A stretch of 64,000 nucleotides of DNA, from assembly GCA_039566865.1 (NCBI GenBank), contig CM076944.1, forward strand, positions 8,516,501 to 8,580,500, written 5' to 3'. The stretch comes from Aurelia coerulea (Eukaryota; Cnidaria; Scyphozoa; Semaeostomeae; Ulmaridae). Each line of letters opens with the position of its first letter. Within the stretch, counting starts at the first letter, position 1. Below the pieces are notes generated by a model that did no database searches, was not told the DNA's origin, and worked only from the letters and a program-made list of their open reading frames with translations. Positions 22,501 to 28,705 of the stretch are shown here, piece after piece. The position numbers and the translations under genes are program-made.

Positions 22501-25228
22501 TCTATTTCACAATCCAAGCTTGACCATGTGTACCATGCACTTGTTGAAAGCCATCTGTGATACACTAATGTTATCTGGGGGAGTCTTCCTAAATCAAAAT
22601 TGAATGCCCTCCAACGTCTGCAGGACAGCAGCCCATTCGTCGATCATTGATAAGGCCAGACTAAAAGACAATTGGTCTCATAATTGGTTGATGGTTGAAC
22701 AACTACCAACTTTGATCGATCAGTTATGACATACAAAATAATCAACACAGGCAATATCCCAAAGCCTTTGGGATAATACCAATCATAGGACCCTGCACTC
22801 TAACTACAGGACAAGGAATTGCAGGGACCTACAAATCCCAAGAAATCATGTTGAATGTGTCCAGAAAGGCTTTCACTATTTGGCACTGAAAGCTTGGAAC
22901 GCTATTCCCATTAATATCAGAGAGCTCCCTACACTTAGTAGATTAAAAAAGCAATTGAAAAGTTATTATACGAGCTGAACACAACCTATAACACGACTCT
23001 CTGGAAAGAGCAGCTGCTATTAGATAGTCACTGTACATAATTTAGCTTTAACTGTATATAGATTGTATTGATGTAATTAGGATATTCATTTTTATATTTA
23101 AAGGCACTGAGTCGGCATAAATATAGCGCGCTTGTGACCAATATCAACTTCTTTTCTATCCTAAAACAAAACTTGTGATTTTGTCGCTATTGAAATTAAA
23201 CCAAAGAAATTCCCGAGGATAATACAAGGATTAAGAGCTTTTGGTCTCCACTGCTAATGACTTTAGCACTATTGGTGTGTGCGATAACAAAGGGCCATCA
23301 GCAGTTTGTCAGCAAAATTCAGGATAGCGTTAACGCTCAGCTATTTATATGGACTCAATGCCTTTAAGCATTGTGTTTGTATAAGCTGAAGGGATTTTGT
23401 GTATAAAGAAATTAAGATGAAAATGAAACAAGAATATCCTTCTACAGTTTGTTACTACGACATTATGACTTGCAATAAGTTTTATAATTAAACAATCAAT
23501 GAAATTAATGAAACTACAGTAAGATATAAGGGGGTCTGAGGGCAAAAGCCCCCAGAAAAAATTCTCCTGACCACGCCCTTTAGACCCTCGGAAAACGTGA
23601 GAAACGCCCTTCAGACACTCGGAGAACATAATGGGAATGCTCTTTTTATCACTTTGATCTATTTAGATAATTCTGGAAAAGCAACCATCTCAAGCAGTAC
23701 TTTTTACAACAGCGTGCATTTTTGTGCAACAAAAATCGAAACAGAGAAGAACATCATACATTTATTTACGAGGAAGGAAAAAATATGGTTAGAAACAGCG
23801 GCGTGGCCAGGGCAAATTAAGTGGGAGGGGAATGTAAAATGAGGGGGTCTGAAAATTTTTGGGGCCACGCCCTTTACTTTGGCTTAGAATGCATCTTCCA
23901 ATATCATGCTTGCCTTTAGCGACGAGGAAACCTTGATCGTTTTGTAACAGTTATCCTATGAATCAGAGCACGACGAAAATTTTTGAAGAAATATCCTTTT
24001 ACTTTGGCTTAGAATGCATCTCCGAATATCATGCTTGCCTTTAGCGACAAGGAAACCTTGATCTTTTTGTGACAGTTATGCTATGAATCAGAGCACGAGG
24101 AAATTTTTTTGAAGAAGTATCCTTTACTTTGGCTTAGAATGCATCTCCCAATGTCATGCTTGCCAGTGGTAAAATGGAAGATTTGACATTTCCTTACCCA
24201 ACCTATACGCAGCTATTTTCTCCTCGGTTTTAGAGGAATCTCGAGGACCATCTTTTGACAAAAGTGGGGGGGGGGCAATTGCCCCCCATACCCCCACCTT
24301 GGCCACGCCACTGGTTAGAAATTGAATTTCAAGGCCTTTCTCGAAATCTTCAATAAAGGAATTGAGAATTCAGGAGGAAGGCCAGTTATCACAAAAGTTT
24401 CAAGTCAATAAAAATCTACCCTTCCCAATCTTTTTGACTGATTTCAAGAAATTATAACATCGACTCTGTGAAAACTGTGGTCGACATGTCCACCCCAGAC
24501 CTACCCGTGGCGACGCTACTGTCCTTCGAACGTACTGTAATCTTGAGAGCAGAAGGAATTGTTCTATTATTGTGACTGCGGACGAGAAACAACTCGCTTC
24601 CAACTAACAGGCGCGATTAATCAATAGTTCTGTGAAATGCATTTTTTGGAAAGGGCACTTTGCTGCCCCCGCGCTGCCCCCGTAGCACTAGGGCAACGGG
24701 GGCAGCTGCCCCCGCTGCCCCCGTGGCTCCGGCGCCCTTGACTACAGTGCCAGTAATAAAAATAGTAAAATACCTGAAATGTGACCCATCCCGATCAATG
24801 AAATAGGTGTCATCTTTTCCTTGCTTTGCCGCTACGCTCCCTGAAAACATCATCGCGAAAAGGCTATTTGGGAATTTCGTGAGTGTTTCGAGGCTTGTTT
24901 CAAATCTTTCCCCACCTACATTCAGCTTCACAATATCTTTGAAATGGACATCAGTCAATTTTTTGGACATCTCTTTGATGTTTTCTCTTTTCGCCTCCAG
25001 CAATTTGTAGTCTTTCAACAGCAATTTGTGGGCCTCTTCTGATTTAGACTGCACCATGTTGAATTGACGTCGGGTGTTCATCATGTGTTCTTCAACGACA
25101 TCTTGAAATCTGTCATCGTTGATTTGCATTTCTTCCAAAGCTGTGCTGCTAGACTTTAAATTGGCTTCTTTGGCTATTTCAGTTTGCTTCGTAGAGCTTT
25201 CTGTGAGACTGCTGTCCATGTCATCCAT
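2351..25228 (-). CDS. Triple BTB/T1-TLDc protein, 645 aa, three coding exons
   Basis: Joining 25,228-24,774, 12,955-11,766 and 2,643-2,351 gives 1,938 nt (646 codons with the stop). The first junction is TTCAG/gtatt to tttag/A, splitting an Arg codon. The second is TGGT/gtaagt to tccag/GT, splitting a Cys codon. The protein has a helical linker (about 36-96), a first T1/BTB domain (about 98-190) cut by intron 1, a second similar linker (about 206-268), a second BTB (about 272-366), a degenerate third BTB (about 370-464) and a TLDc domain (about 496-641). T1/BTB domains of the KCTD class usually form oligomers and often serve as cullin-3 adaptors; TLDc domains occur in oxidation-resistance proteins. 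Function here is inferred only. No signal peptide or membrane segment is visible, so a cytosolic protein is likely. The 5' end is uncertain: the first in-frame ATG is at 25,228, the frame opens further upstream without an ATG, and an upstream exon is possible. Confidence 0.85.
3101..3547. mobile_element. G-run-TIR element 1, 447 bp, 8-bp TSD
   Basis: The ends are inverted repeats of about 43 bp, beginning CCCGGGGGGG and followed by GGTACTC and AGGGGGGTCCAGTC. The flanks carry the duplication ATTACAAA at 3,093-3,100 and 3,548-3,555. Copies B and C of the host repeat preserve the uninterrupted site GATGATTACAAAGTC, which confirms the insertion point. The interior is a loose repeat of CCCTCAAATGGTAG with no coding frame. 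The 8-bp duplication fits hAT or P-type transposases, but the ends do not let me choose. Confidence 0.85.
4487..4525. repeat. (TTTC)n microsatellite
   Basis: About ten tetranucleotide units lie within copy A. Equivalent but different-length runs lie at 6,669-6,700 (copy B) and 27,309-27,330 (copy C), so the tract belongs to the repeat family and has changed length since dispersal. Confidence 0.9.
4570..4681. repeat. Partial unit of the ~156-bp tandem repeat
   Basis: The motifs ACTAATGAAGCAAGTGACGG, ATAAATACATTACTTAG and GTTTGACATGCTG match the tandem units at 6,762-7,960 and, reversed, at 9,700-10,060. The unit sits exactly between copies A and B of the dispersed repeat, so the two families travelled or were duplicated together. 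Confidence 0.65.
4682..6760. repeat. Dispersed repeat, copy B (split by a 1-kb element)
   Basis: Same family and direction as copy A, with nearly the same internal landmarks. It is a direct neighbour of copy A, separated by one partial 156-bp unit, so a local tandem duplication is likely. It is interrupted at 4,840-5,858. Without that insertion it is about 1.06 kb. Its right end has TTACAAAGTTGGACTTTGTAA in place of the palindrome of copies A and C. Confidence 0.8.
4840..5858. mobile_element. TA-flanked element, 1,019 bp, TIR GGGTAGGGTGGGGTAA
   Basis: The termini are a perfect 16-bp inverted repeat. TA lies on both sides (4,838-4,839 and 5,859-5,860), and copy A shows the empty site TTCAATAGAAAATC with a single TA. 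That fits a Tc1/mariner-like or similar TA-targeting transposase. The interior is AT-rich, and a 73-codon minus-strand frame at 5,482-5,703 resembles nothing I know. It is therefore non-autonomous. Confidence 0.8.
6845..7488. mobile_element. hAT-like non-autonomous element, 644 bp
   Basis: The ends are CAGCGGCGGCGCCA and, read inward from the right, CAGTGGCGGAGCCA. The 8-bp duplication AATGAAGC lies at 6,837-6,844 and 7,489-7,496. The empty site ACTAATGAAGCAAGTGACGG is present at about 4,592-4,611. It carries the subterminal block CCACGCCCTTTAGA at 6,871, which is shared with four other places in the window. CAG-ending TIRs with 8-bp duplications are typical of hAT. Confidence 0.9.
7859..7921. 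mobile_element. Hairpin element TAGCCTGCGTG, copy 1 (63 bp)
   Basis: Almost the whole element is one hairpin. The ends TAGCCTGCGTGTAGAC and GTCTGCACGTAGGCTA pair, and so does the copy-specific inner segment TCGACTATCCT. The 8-bp duplication GGAATACA flanks it at 7,851-7,858 and 7,922-7,929. It sits inside a 156-bp tandem unit. Related copies are at 21,002, 32,514 and 11,389. Confidence 0.85.
8110..8337 (-). pseudogene. Cys-rich CXC-like coding remnant
   Basis: The 75-codon frame contains CSCKERCGLQFKC, then CAKAGLACTAMC, then CKYNGDC. That spacing resembles the Cys-rich CXC (tesmin-like) motifs found at the C termini of some mobile-element proteins. The Cys row is near-complete but the flanking sequence does not extend. 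A reverse-complement sister lies at 8,738-8,866, so it sits in an arm of the large inverted repeat. The function is not established; it is probably the 3' end of a dead transposon gene. Confidence 0.4.
8738..8866 (+). pseudogene. Sister Cys-rich CXC-like remnant with stop
   Basis: Read on the plus strand, this gives ELIKCSSYK, a stop, then RCGGQCKCVNAGIACTTVC and KYSGDC, the same Cys pattern as 8,110-8,337 on the opposite strand. The in-frame stop and the Cys-to-Ser change show decay. It marks the right arm of the 6.8-10 kb inverted repeat. Confidence 0.4.
9071..9700. other. No gene seen
   Basis: This is part of the right arm region of the 6.8-10 kb inverted repeat. About 9,205-9,257 is a reversed partial 156-bp unit; 9,258-9,690 is AT-rich with no frame I recognise. 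Confidence 0.4.
10061..10260. repeat. GAGCC-rich low-complexity tract
   Basis: Irregular repeats of GGAGCC, CGAGCC and CAGGAGCC fill 10,085-10,245. A 90-codon frame through it is only the translation of the simple repeat. Confidence 0.7.
10377..10645. mobile_element. Palindromic MITE, 269 bp, TIR ACTCTAACAGCGGAG
   Basis: The outer ~75 bp of each side are complementary and include AATGAAGGGGCGGGCGC, the CCCGGGCC core and AGGCCCATTTAGGCGG. The flanks are AGGCAAG and AGGTAAG, a possible 7-bp duplication with one mismatch. There is no coding frame. The superfamily is undecided. Confidence 0.7.
10653..11288. other. Intron sequence, no feature seen
   Basis: AT-rich sequence with only short, overlapping frames. 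Nothing recognisable. Confidence 0.4.
11289..11735. repeat. TGAAAACGCT-repeat element next to exon 2 donor
   Basis: TTTTGAAAACGCT or close variants occur at about 11,308, 11,352, 11,371 and 11,500, and AAACGGA or TCCGTTTT variants recur to 11,720. The right edge AGCAGTGTGAACGGGACCTG resembles the ends of hAT-like repeats that start CAGGTCCCGTTCACACT. It stops about 30 bp from the splice donor of coding exon 2. A hairpin element is embedded at 11,389-11,459. No clear left end or target duplication was found. Confidence 0.45.
11389..11459. mobile_element. Hairpin element TAGCCTGCGTG, copy 4 (71 bp)
   Basis: The ends TAGCCTGCGTGCAG and CAGCACACAGGCTA match the family. Unlike copies 1-3, the interior is not a clear palindrome. 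The flanks AAGCGCAC and AAGAACGC match at only five of eight positions, so an intact target duplication cannot be claimed. Confidence 0.5.
11766..12955 (-). CDS. Coding exon 2: end of BTB-1, BTB-2, BTB-3, start of TLDc
   Basis: The acceptor tttcaactttag lies at 12,956-12,967 and the donor gtaagt at 11,765-11,760. The exon opens with SILNYLRTENVSSRMK, the second half of the first BTB domain, so it cannot be a first exon. It then carries a linker, BTB-2 (VIKLNVGGQIFETSL, then YFIDRDGTLFRHVLNYLR, then AEFYNLQGLI), a weaker BTB-3 (IKVNAGGEIYTPSIETL, then AKFFNLQSLIHFI; the usual IDRDG is replaced by FDVPV) and the first TLDc blocks. The frame continues past the donor for 53 codons to 11,608 with no TLDc resemblance, which is intron read-through. 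Confidence 0.9.
12968..13523. other. Intron 1 start (3' side), no feature seen
   Basis: AT-rich unique-looking sequence. A 97-codon minus-strand frame at 13,409-13,702 mostly reads the foldback element that follows and is not a gene. Confidence 0.4.
13533..14054. mobile_element. Foldback element AACAAG-family, copy 1 (522 bp, 9-bp TSD)
   Basis: The long inverted arms start AACAAGAGCAGATTTTGTAA. A perfect 9-bp duplication GTAACAAAG lies at 13,524-13,532 and 14,055-14,063. The right arm lacks about 115 bp that is present in the left arm between GACAAAGGAAATT and GAAAGATGG. A 9-bp duplication with arms of hundreds of bases fits MULE-type foldbacks. Three more copies lie at 52,396-54,456. Confidence 0.85.
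14103..14734. mobile_element. TA-flanked element, TIR CCGGGTGAGTCAGAAAAAAG
   Basis: TA lies on both sides (14,101-14,102 and 14,735-14,736). The inverted ends match for about 28 bp, with one extra base on the left side. It is 632 bp and has no transposase frame; two short plus-strand frames inside (14,004-14,261 and 14,262-14,522) cross its edge and are not genes. It is a mariner-like non-autonomous element by target and TIR style. Confidence 0.75.
14983..15136. mobile_element. Hairpin repeat, 55-bp arms
   Basis: GACGATTACGCTAAAGATGG and the continuing arm to GCATTGCGTTC are answered by the reverse complement ending GCGTAATCGTC, with about 40 bp between. A few mismatches separate the arms. 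No target duplication stands out. Confidence 0.6.
15137..16620. other. Intron 1, little recognisable
   Basis: A C-run followed by GGGAGTACAG at 15,664-15,690 looks like one end of a G-run-TIR element whose other end I cannot place (perhaps the GATCGGGGGGCTG at 15,317). A fragment GCTAGCCTACGTGTA near 15,207 resembles an end of the TAGCCTGCGTG hairpin family. No coding exon is supported. Confidence 0.4.
16625..16970. repeat. Dispersed TTATAAGAAAC-type repeat
   Basis: It begins ACACGTATTTTTTTATAAG and shares long blocks with 32,590-32,935, including GTGCCCTCGTGAACATTTC and CCCAGTACTGGAGTTTCTTA. It has no frame. Confidence 0.65.
17397..18210 (+). mobile_element. LINE 3' fragment (RT C-terminal region), copy 1
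   Basis: From 17,397 the plus strand reads ALRIAYKDYTSSFETLLEKD. After a stop in a decayed stretch, an 86-codon frame (17,546-17,806) contains TIRYRGLRIWHSLPQEIKD and CDCRLCRQYIPQ. This is the usual C-terminal region after the reverse transcriptase of CR1/L2/Jockey-type LINEs. The 3' tail ends in ATTGATAATAATAATAAC. A second copy of the same family lies at 19,816-21,930. A TA-flanked MITE is inserted in the 3' UTR. Confidence 0.75.
17883..18092. mobile_element. TA-flanked palindromic MITE, TIR CCGGGTGTCCCAAAATGATG
   Basis: It is 210 bp with inverted arms covering most of its length (CCGGGTGTCCCA, GATTGCTTATATGTCCATAA). TA duplications lie at 17,881-17,882 and 18,093-18,094. The LINE sister at about 21,680 keeps the empty site TTACTTGTATATATTTTTC with a single TA, which confirms the insertion. 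The ends look mariner-like. Confidence 0.85.
18468..18647. mobile_element. MITE with TIR AGACCTTTTAGCTATTCT
   Basis: The 18-bp ends are perfect inverted repeats. The interior carries GATCGAGCGTTATTTTTATA and matches 26,488-26,666 in reverse orientation. Flanking bases are AT on the left and TT on the right. It is non-coding. Confidence 0.75.
18648..19800. other. Intron 1, no feature seen
   Basis: AT-rich sequence with short frames only. No repeat with another part of the window was noticed. Confidence 0.35.
20496..20959. mobile_element. G-run-TIR element 2, 464 bp, 8-bp TSD
   Basis: Inverted ends of about 50 bp begin CCTAGGGGGG and CCCAGGGAGGG and share GGTACTC and GGATAGGGGTGCTCAGG. The duplication TGCATATC lies at 20,488-20,495 and 20,960-20,967. 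It interrupts the LINE frame. The interior is built from variations of CCCAAAAAATAAT and differs from the other G-run elements. Confidence 0.85.
21002..21096. mobile_element. Hairpin element TAGCCTGCGTG, copy 2 (95 bp)
   Basis: The ends TAGCCTGCGTGCAGAC and GTCTGCGCGCAGGCTA pair. The inner part TACTGGGGAGGAGAGGAAAG pairs with its own complement and is unrelated to the inner part of copies 1 and 3. The 8-bp duplication ATGAGAGA lies at 20,994-21,001 and 21,097-21,104. Confidence 0.85.
21883..21930. repeat. (TAA)n tract
   Basis: Imperfect TAA/TAATAA trinucleotide run after the LINE 3' UTR, probably grown from the LINE tail. Confidence 0.8.
21931..22399. other. Intron 1, no feature seen
   Basis: It contains the small hairpin GCTGCCGAAGGCAGC near 21,930 and otherwise nothing recognisable. 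Confidence 0.35.
22400..23080 (+). mobile_element. Decayed LINE fragment of a second family
   Basis: Plus-strand fragments GVIVDEGLNWDEQFSKVKGK, then DRSVMTYKIIN with frame shifts, then RTLHSNYRTRN and FHYLALKAWNAIPINIREL follow the order of a LINE reverse transcriptase C-terminal region. Several stops are present. It differs in sequence from the 17.4-kb and 39.7-kb LINEs. Confidence 0.6.
23081..23795. other. Intron 1; hAT remnant near 23,525-23,640
   Basis: Positions 23,530-23,640 hold GGGTCTGAGGGCAAAAGCCC and CCACGCCCTTTAGA (23,571), the subterminal block of the hAT-like elements, without detectable ends. The rest is AT-rich and featureless. Confidence 0.5.
23796..24313. mobile_element. 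hAT-like non-autonomous element, 518 bp
   Basis: The ends are CAGCGGCGTGGCCA and, from the right, CAGTGGCGTGGCCA. The 8-bp duplication GTTAGAAA lies at 23,788-23,795 and 24,314-24,321. The interior has about two and a half tandem copies of a ~124-bp unit starting TTTACTTTGGCTTAG (23,874; about 23,998; 24,122). The subterminal block CCACGCCCTTT is at 23,865. Confidence 0.9.
24322..24773. repeat. Intron 1 start; GC-rich repeat beside exon 1 donor
   Basis: Positions 24,655-24,750 contain repeated CTGCCCCCG/GGGGGCAGC blocks and GTGGCTCCGGCGCCCTTGAC, resembling the end of another DNA element. It lies within about 25 bp of the exon 1 splice donor and creates a spurious Gly/Ala-rich read-through frame. 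Confidence 0.45.
24774..25228 (-). CDS. Coding exon 1: N terminus, linker, first half of BTB-1
   Basis: The exon ends at TTTCAG/gta (24,774). From the ATG at 25,228 it encodes 151 residues plus two bases: an acidic/polar start, a long charged helical stretch (about 36-96), then DIVKLNVGGERFETSLETL and YFIDRDGSHF, the first half of a T1/BTB domain. The frame stays open upstream to a TAA, but the only start-like codon there is a GTG at 25,321. The true start may be this ATG or lie in an unseen 5' exon joined at an acceptor upstream. Confidence 0.8.
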
Positions 25229-25988
25229 ATTTTGATTGGAGCTAAACAAATTCAAGTCTGGAAAGCGAAAGGCTTCTTCTAATTTGTTCAGGCCAAGTGA
25301 CTTCTCGGAAACGCTCGACACGCTTGCTGCATTTTGATTGGCTATTGGAAAAAGTTTCTCCTCCGCAATGCAAGTACGTTAGCAAACATGCCCCCCCTCA
25401 CGCACACCCGATGAAGTTCATGCGGAGTCCATGCGGAGAACCATTTTGAATTTTAAATTCTTTTCGTTCATTTTAATTTCTTTATACACGGTGGACCCAT
25501 CAGCCAAGAATGGCAACCAGTCTCATGTAGAGCGTATTATCACACCAGAGGCACACTGCACTCTGCGAGGGGCATTTCACTCATTAGAAAAAAAGCGTAC
25601 GTGATTTTTTCAGAACAAACGGATTTTTGCGAATTTTTGATGGATTTCCTGTAGTCATATCATTTTTCTGGGAAACGAAGAGATTTTTGCCAAAAATTTA
25701 CGAGATTTTTTGGGAACGAAATGCCCCTCGGCTCTCTTGAAGTCAAAGATTTCTGCTTTCTGAACAAGGTAGGAGTCTAGTCGAAAATTTATTTTTGCTA
25801 TTATACATGTTATCTGGGCAATAATTGGCCCCAATGCTAAACTGAGAATGCTGATTTCAAAAATGGAATTTGTTTCTAAATTTAGAAACTTGTTGCCATG
25901 GTAACAGTGAAAGAATGGGAAAAAACCACTGCTACTTAGTTGAAGGAAATCTTTTTAACCTCATGTTTCCCAGTGAAACTAGCACTGA
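25229..25988. other. Upstream of BTB-TLDc coding region; no promoter identified
   Basis: No clear TATA or initiator can be named. CGAGGGGCATTTC near 25,566 and its complement GAAATGCCCCTCG ending 25,730 bracket about 165 bp, which may be another small inverted-repeat element. Confidence 0.35.
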
Positions 25989-26487
25989 ACATAAGATCCT
26001 TTTGGATGATTACAAAGTCTGTCCTGAGCTAAACAAGCATAAGGATATCTGAATATTGATTTCTTCATAACACCAAATGACCGTAGATGCTGTTTTTAGC
26101 TACAGTCAGAGAGATGAGTGTTGCTGTTAAAGTCGCCTTCAATGGAAAATCGAGCGCCTTGTATAAGGACAAGAATCGCCTCAAAGGCAATATTTTGGTC
26201 TTTATGTCAAACGAGAATGATACGCAAAAATCAAAAGTCATTACCCCTAGTTTGCTTAGTTCGTGCACGAAACTATTGGTGCATCTGTGTCAAATGAGAT
26301 GTCATGTGAGATTTACGATAACGCAAAAATACTTATGCAGAACCCTACAGAACGTTTCAATTGTTGCTATTCGCGGGCATCTAATTTGAGACAAGCAGTC
26401 ACGAAGATAACCTCTGTGCAGAATGATATGCATGAAGATGTTTTGGTTCAGTGTGATCTCGTGCCTTCCCCCAGTCAATGGCGCCAT

Positions 26488-26666
26488 AGACCTTTTAGCT
26501 ATTCAGGAAAGAATCAGAATCGAACAAACTTTTGCTACACTTTGTAGAATTTTCGAATGTGCACAATAGTGAAAGAAGCTCTAACGCCACTCGATCGAAT
26601 GTAACGTATAAAAATGTATAAAAATAACGTTCGATCCAGGCTCCTTTTAGAATAGCTAAAAGGTCT
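26488..26666. mobile_element. MITE with TIR AGACCTTTTAGCTATTC, inserted in copy C
   Basis: The ends are AGACCTTTTAGCTATTC and GAATAGCTAAAAGGTCT. The flanks are CCAT and ATTG. Copy B has the uninterrupted site GGCGCCATTGTTTGCTGG, so the element plus AT was gained here (2-bp AT duplication, or precise ends one base wider with none). It matches 18,468-18,647 reversed. Confidence 0.8.
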
Positions 26667-26760
26667 ATTGTTTGCTGGGATTCTGCACCTTTCTGTAGCT
26701 GTGTAGGAGGGGGATCCTTCTATCTTCGGTGATGCTGCGAATGCTAGCCTCTGTGCAGGC

Positions 26761-26940
26761 CATTCATTCATTTTCATTTTTATTTATTTAGGCACGGTAG
26801 CCCCGTCAATCCATATGAACTGCTTTTCAGGGGGCCGTGGCAAAACATTTACTAATTCAAAAGATCACTATATAATAGTTAACAAAAAAAATAAAAGAAT
26901 TCTCGTTAAGGCAAGCTTTTGATTCTTCTCTTAAAAGTGG
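26761..26940 (-). mobile_element. Retroposon 3' end with (AATG)n tail
   Basis: Read on the minus strand, GATTGACGGGGCTACCGTGC leads into AAATAAATAAAAATG and an (AATG)n tail at 26,761-26,772. The same 3' end occurs at 63,936-64,000. The empty site GCAGGCCGCC(T/G)GTTAC is present in copies A and B. It is a short truncated LINE or SINE end; the family is not named. Confidence 0.6.
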
Positions 26941-27382
26941 CCACCAGTTACATCATCCTCTAAAGTTGACTTATTTGCATAATGAGTACTATCAATAAGT
27001 GGCTAATGATTCGTTCGTTCTAGAAAACGATTGTTTTGACATAATTAAGCTGCTAATGAAGTCAAGAACGTGCCAATTCTGGGGAAATTTGTTGTTGTGC
27101 CAGGGTAAACATCATGGTAATTTATCCATCTTATGGTGTCAAATCTGTCTAACATGAAATAAGCCGACGTCAAATGTTGCTATAGGATCGCGGGAAACTT
27201 CTGTCTTGTATGCGCTTTATGTGCGCTTTCTTTATTTCAGTGCCAATTAGCAGAGATAAAACGTTAATCAATCGCTTTAACGAGCGTGACGGAAGTGGGT
27301 TACTTACTTTCTTTCTTTCTTTCTTTCTTCCTGACAGCCTGACATCGAAGCCCCCTCTTAGATTACAAAGTACTTTGTAATC

Positions 27383-27496
27383 AAAAATGAGTTGGTTGGA
27401 CCTGTTTACATACAATGTTCATTAAAATTTTTCGAATTTTTGAGCTTTTATTGATGTTTTAACCTTTTAACCCTTTACGTCTTTGAGTGTCAGTGG
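27383..27496. other. Possible left end of piggyBac-like element (TTAA|CCCTTTACG)
   Basis: TTAA at 27,467-27,470 is followed by CCCTTTACGTCTTTGAGTG. A TTAA target followed by CCCTTT is a common style for piggyBac ends. A dead piggyBac-like transposase lies at 30,715-35,313, and satellite arrays in opposite orientation flank both. No matching right end was found, so this is only a suggestion. Confidence 0.3.
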
Positions 27497-28235
27497 TGGG
27501 CCCACCAAAAAATTTAGCTAAAAATTGAAATTTCGTCAAATTGCTTCAAAATCGGTACAAAGCCTATATCAAACATGCTGATTATGAATATGAACATAGA
27601 TTTGAAAATCTTGTCACCAAAGTGGTCCAAATGGCACACAAAGTGGCACAAATGACCAAAAATTTAATTTGGATAGAATTATCTCAAAATTAGTAAAAGG
27701 CCTATTTCAAGCATGCTTATTACGAATATGAATAAAGATTTTGAAAATATTGTCACCAAAGTGGTCCAAATGGCACACAAAGTGGCACAAATGACCAAAA
27801 ATTTAACTTGCATAGAATTATCTCAAAATTAGTAAAGAGCCTATTTCAAACATGCTGATTACGAATGTGAACAAAGATTTTGAAACTATTGTCACCAAAG
27901 TGGTCCAAATGGCACACAAAGTGGCACAAATGATCAAAAGTTTAGATTGCATAGAATAATATCAAAATTAGTAAAGGGCCTATTTCAAACATGCTAATTA
28001 CGAATATGAACAAGGTTTTTTGAAAATAATGTCACCAAAGTGGTCCAAATGGCACACAAAGTGGCACAAATGACCAAAAATTTAACTTGCATAGAATTAT
28101 CTCAAAATTAGTACAGAGCCAATTTCAAATATGCTAATTACGAATATGTGCGTAATTTTTCAAAATGATATCACCAAAGTAGTCCACGTGTTACAAAATG
28201 TGGCACAAATAGCCAAAAGTGAATGATTTCAAATG
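27497..28235 (+). repeat. 139-bp satellite array, left
   Basis: About five units. The landmark AGTGGTCCAAATGGCACAC (or a variant) falls at 27,621, 27,760, 27,899, 28,039 and 28,178, i.e. every 139-140 bp. Others are AACATGCTGATTACGAATAT and TAGAATTATCTCAAAATTAG. The same satellite is present in the opposite orientation at 36,055-36,843. Confidence 0.9.
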
Positions 28236-28705
28236 TCTGCAAATTTGAACAGCCCCTACTTCATATATGTGCTGATCACGATTATGAGCAGAACAGGTGA
28301 AAATGTTGCACAAAATGGTGAATGGCACAAAGGAACAACAGCAACAAAAACAGAAATTTTGATTCAACAAGGGCTAAATAGGGCATGGACAGGATTTGTT
28401 TATATTAAACGCCAAGTAAAATATGATTATTTTGATGAAAATAAGCAGAAAGCACAAATCAGTCATGAGGATGCTGCATATCTACTTCATACTGAGAGGA
28501 AAAGAGAAACTGATGGGTAAAAATGATTTTATCGTCAACGAATTCTTCGACTGTCACTTATGATAGAACAGAAACCGTTTTGGTATTGTAAGGAGGAAAA
28601 CAACTATAACTTGTACGTAAATAAATCTTCGCCATATAAGATGCACTTACAAAGGTAAACGTAACTTTCAGTAGAGTCAAAGCATAAGCAGCTGCATGTG
28701 GATTA
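28236..28705. other. Satellite edge; no gene seen
   Basis: A 95-codon plus-strand frame (28,233-28,520, with GLNRAWTGFVYIKRQVKYDY) starts inside the last satellite unit. It resembles no family I know and has no splice or element context, so I do not call it a gene. Confidence 0.3.

Larger units (their letters stand above)
25989..27382. repeat. Dispersed repeat, copy C
   Basis: Same landmarks and same right-end palindrome (27,361-27,382) as copy A. It is interrupted by a MITE at 26,488-26,666 and by a retroposon 3' end at about 26,761-26,940. Compared with copies A and B, both insertions are absent elsewhere, so they post-date dispersal. Confidence 0.8.

Noticed and set aside
24617..24773. 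Gly/Ala-rich extension of the exon 1 frame
   Set aside because: It lies beyond a consensus donor, cuts the BTB domain in the middle, and is simply the translation of a GC-rich repeat.
25229..25321. Upstream start of the BTB-TLDc protein at 25,321
   Set aside because: The codon there is GTG, not ATG, and no in-frame ATG lies between the upstream TAA and 25,228. Nuclear animal genes rarely start at GTG. I used the ATG at 25,228 and flagged a possible upstream exon.
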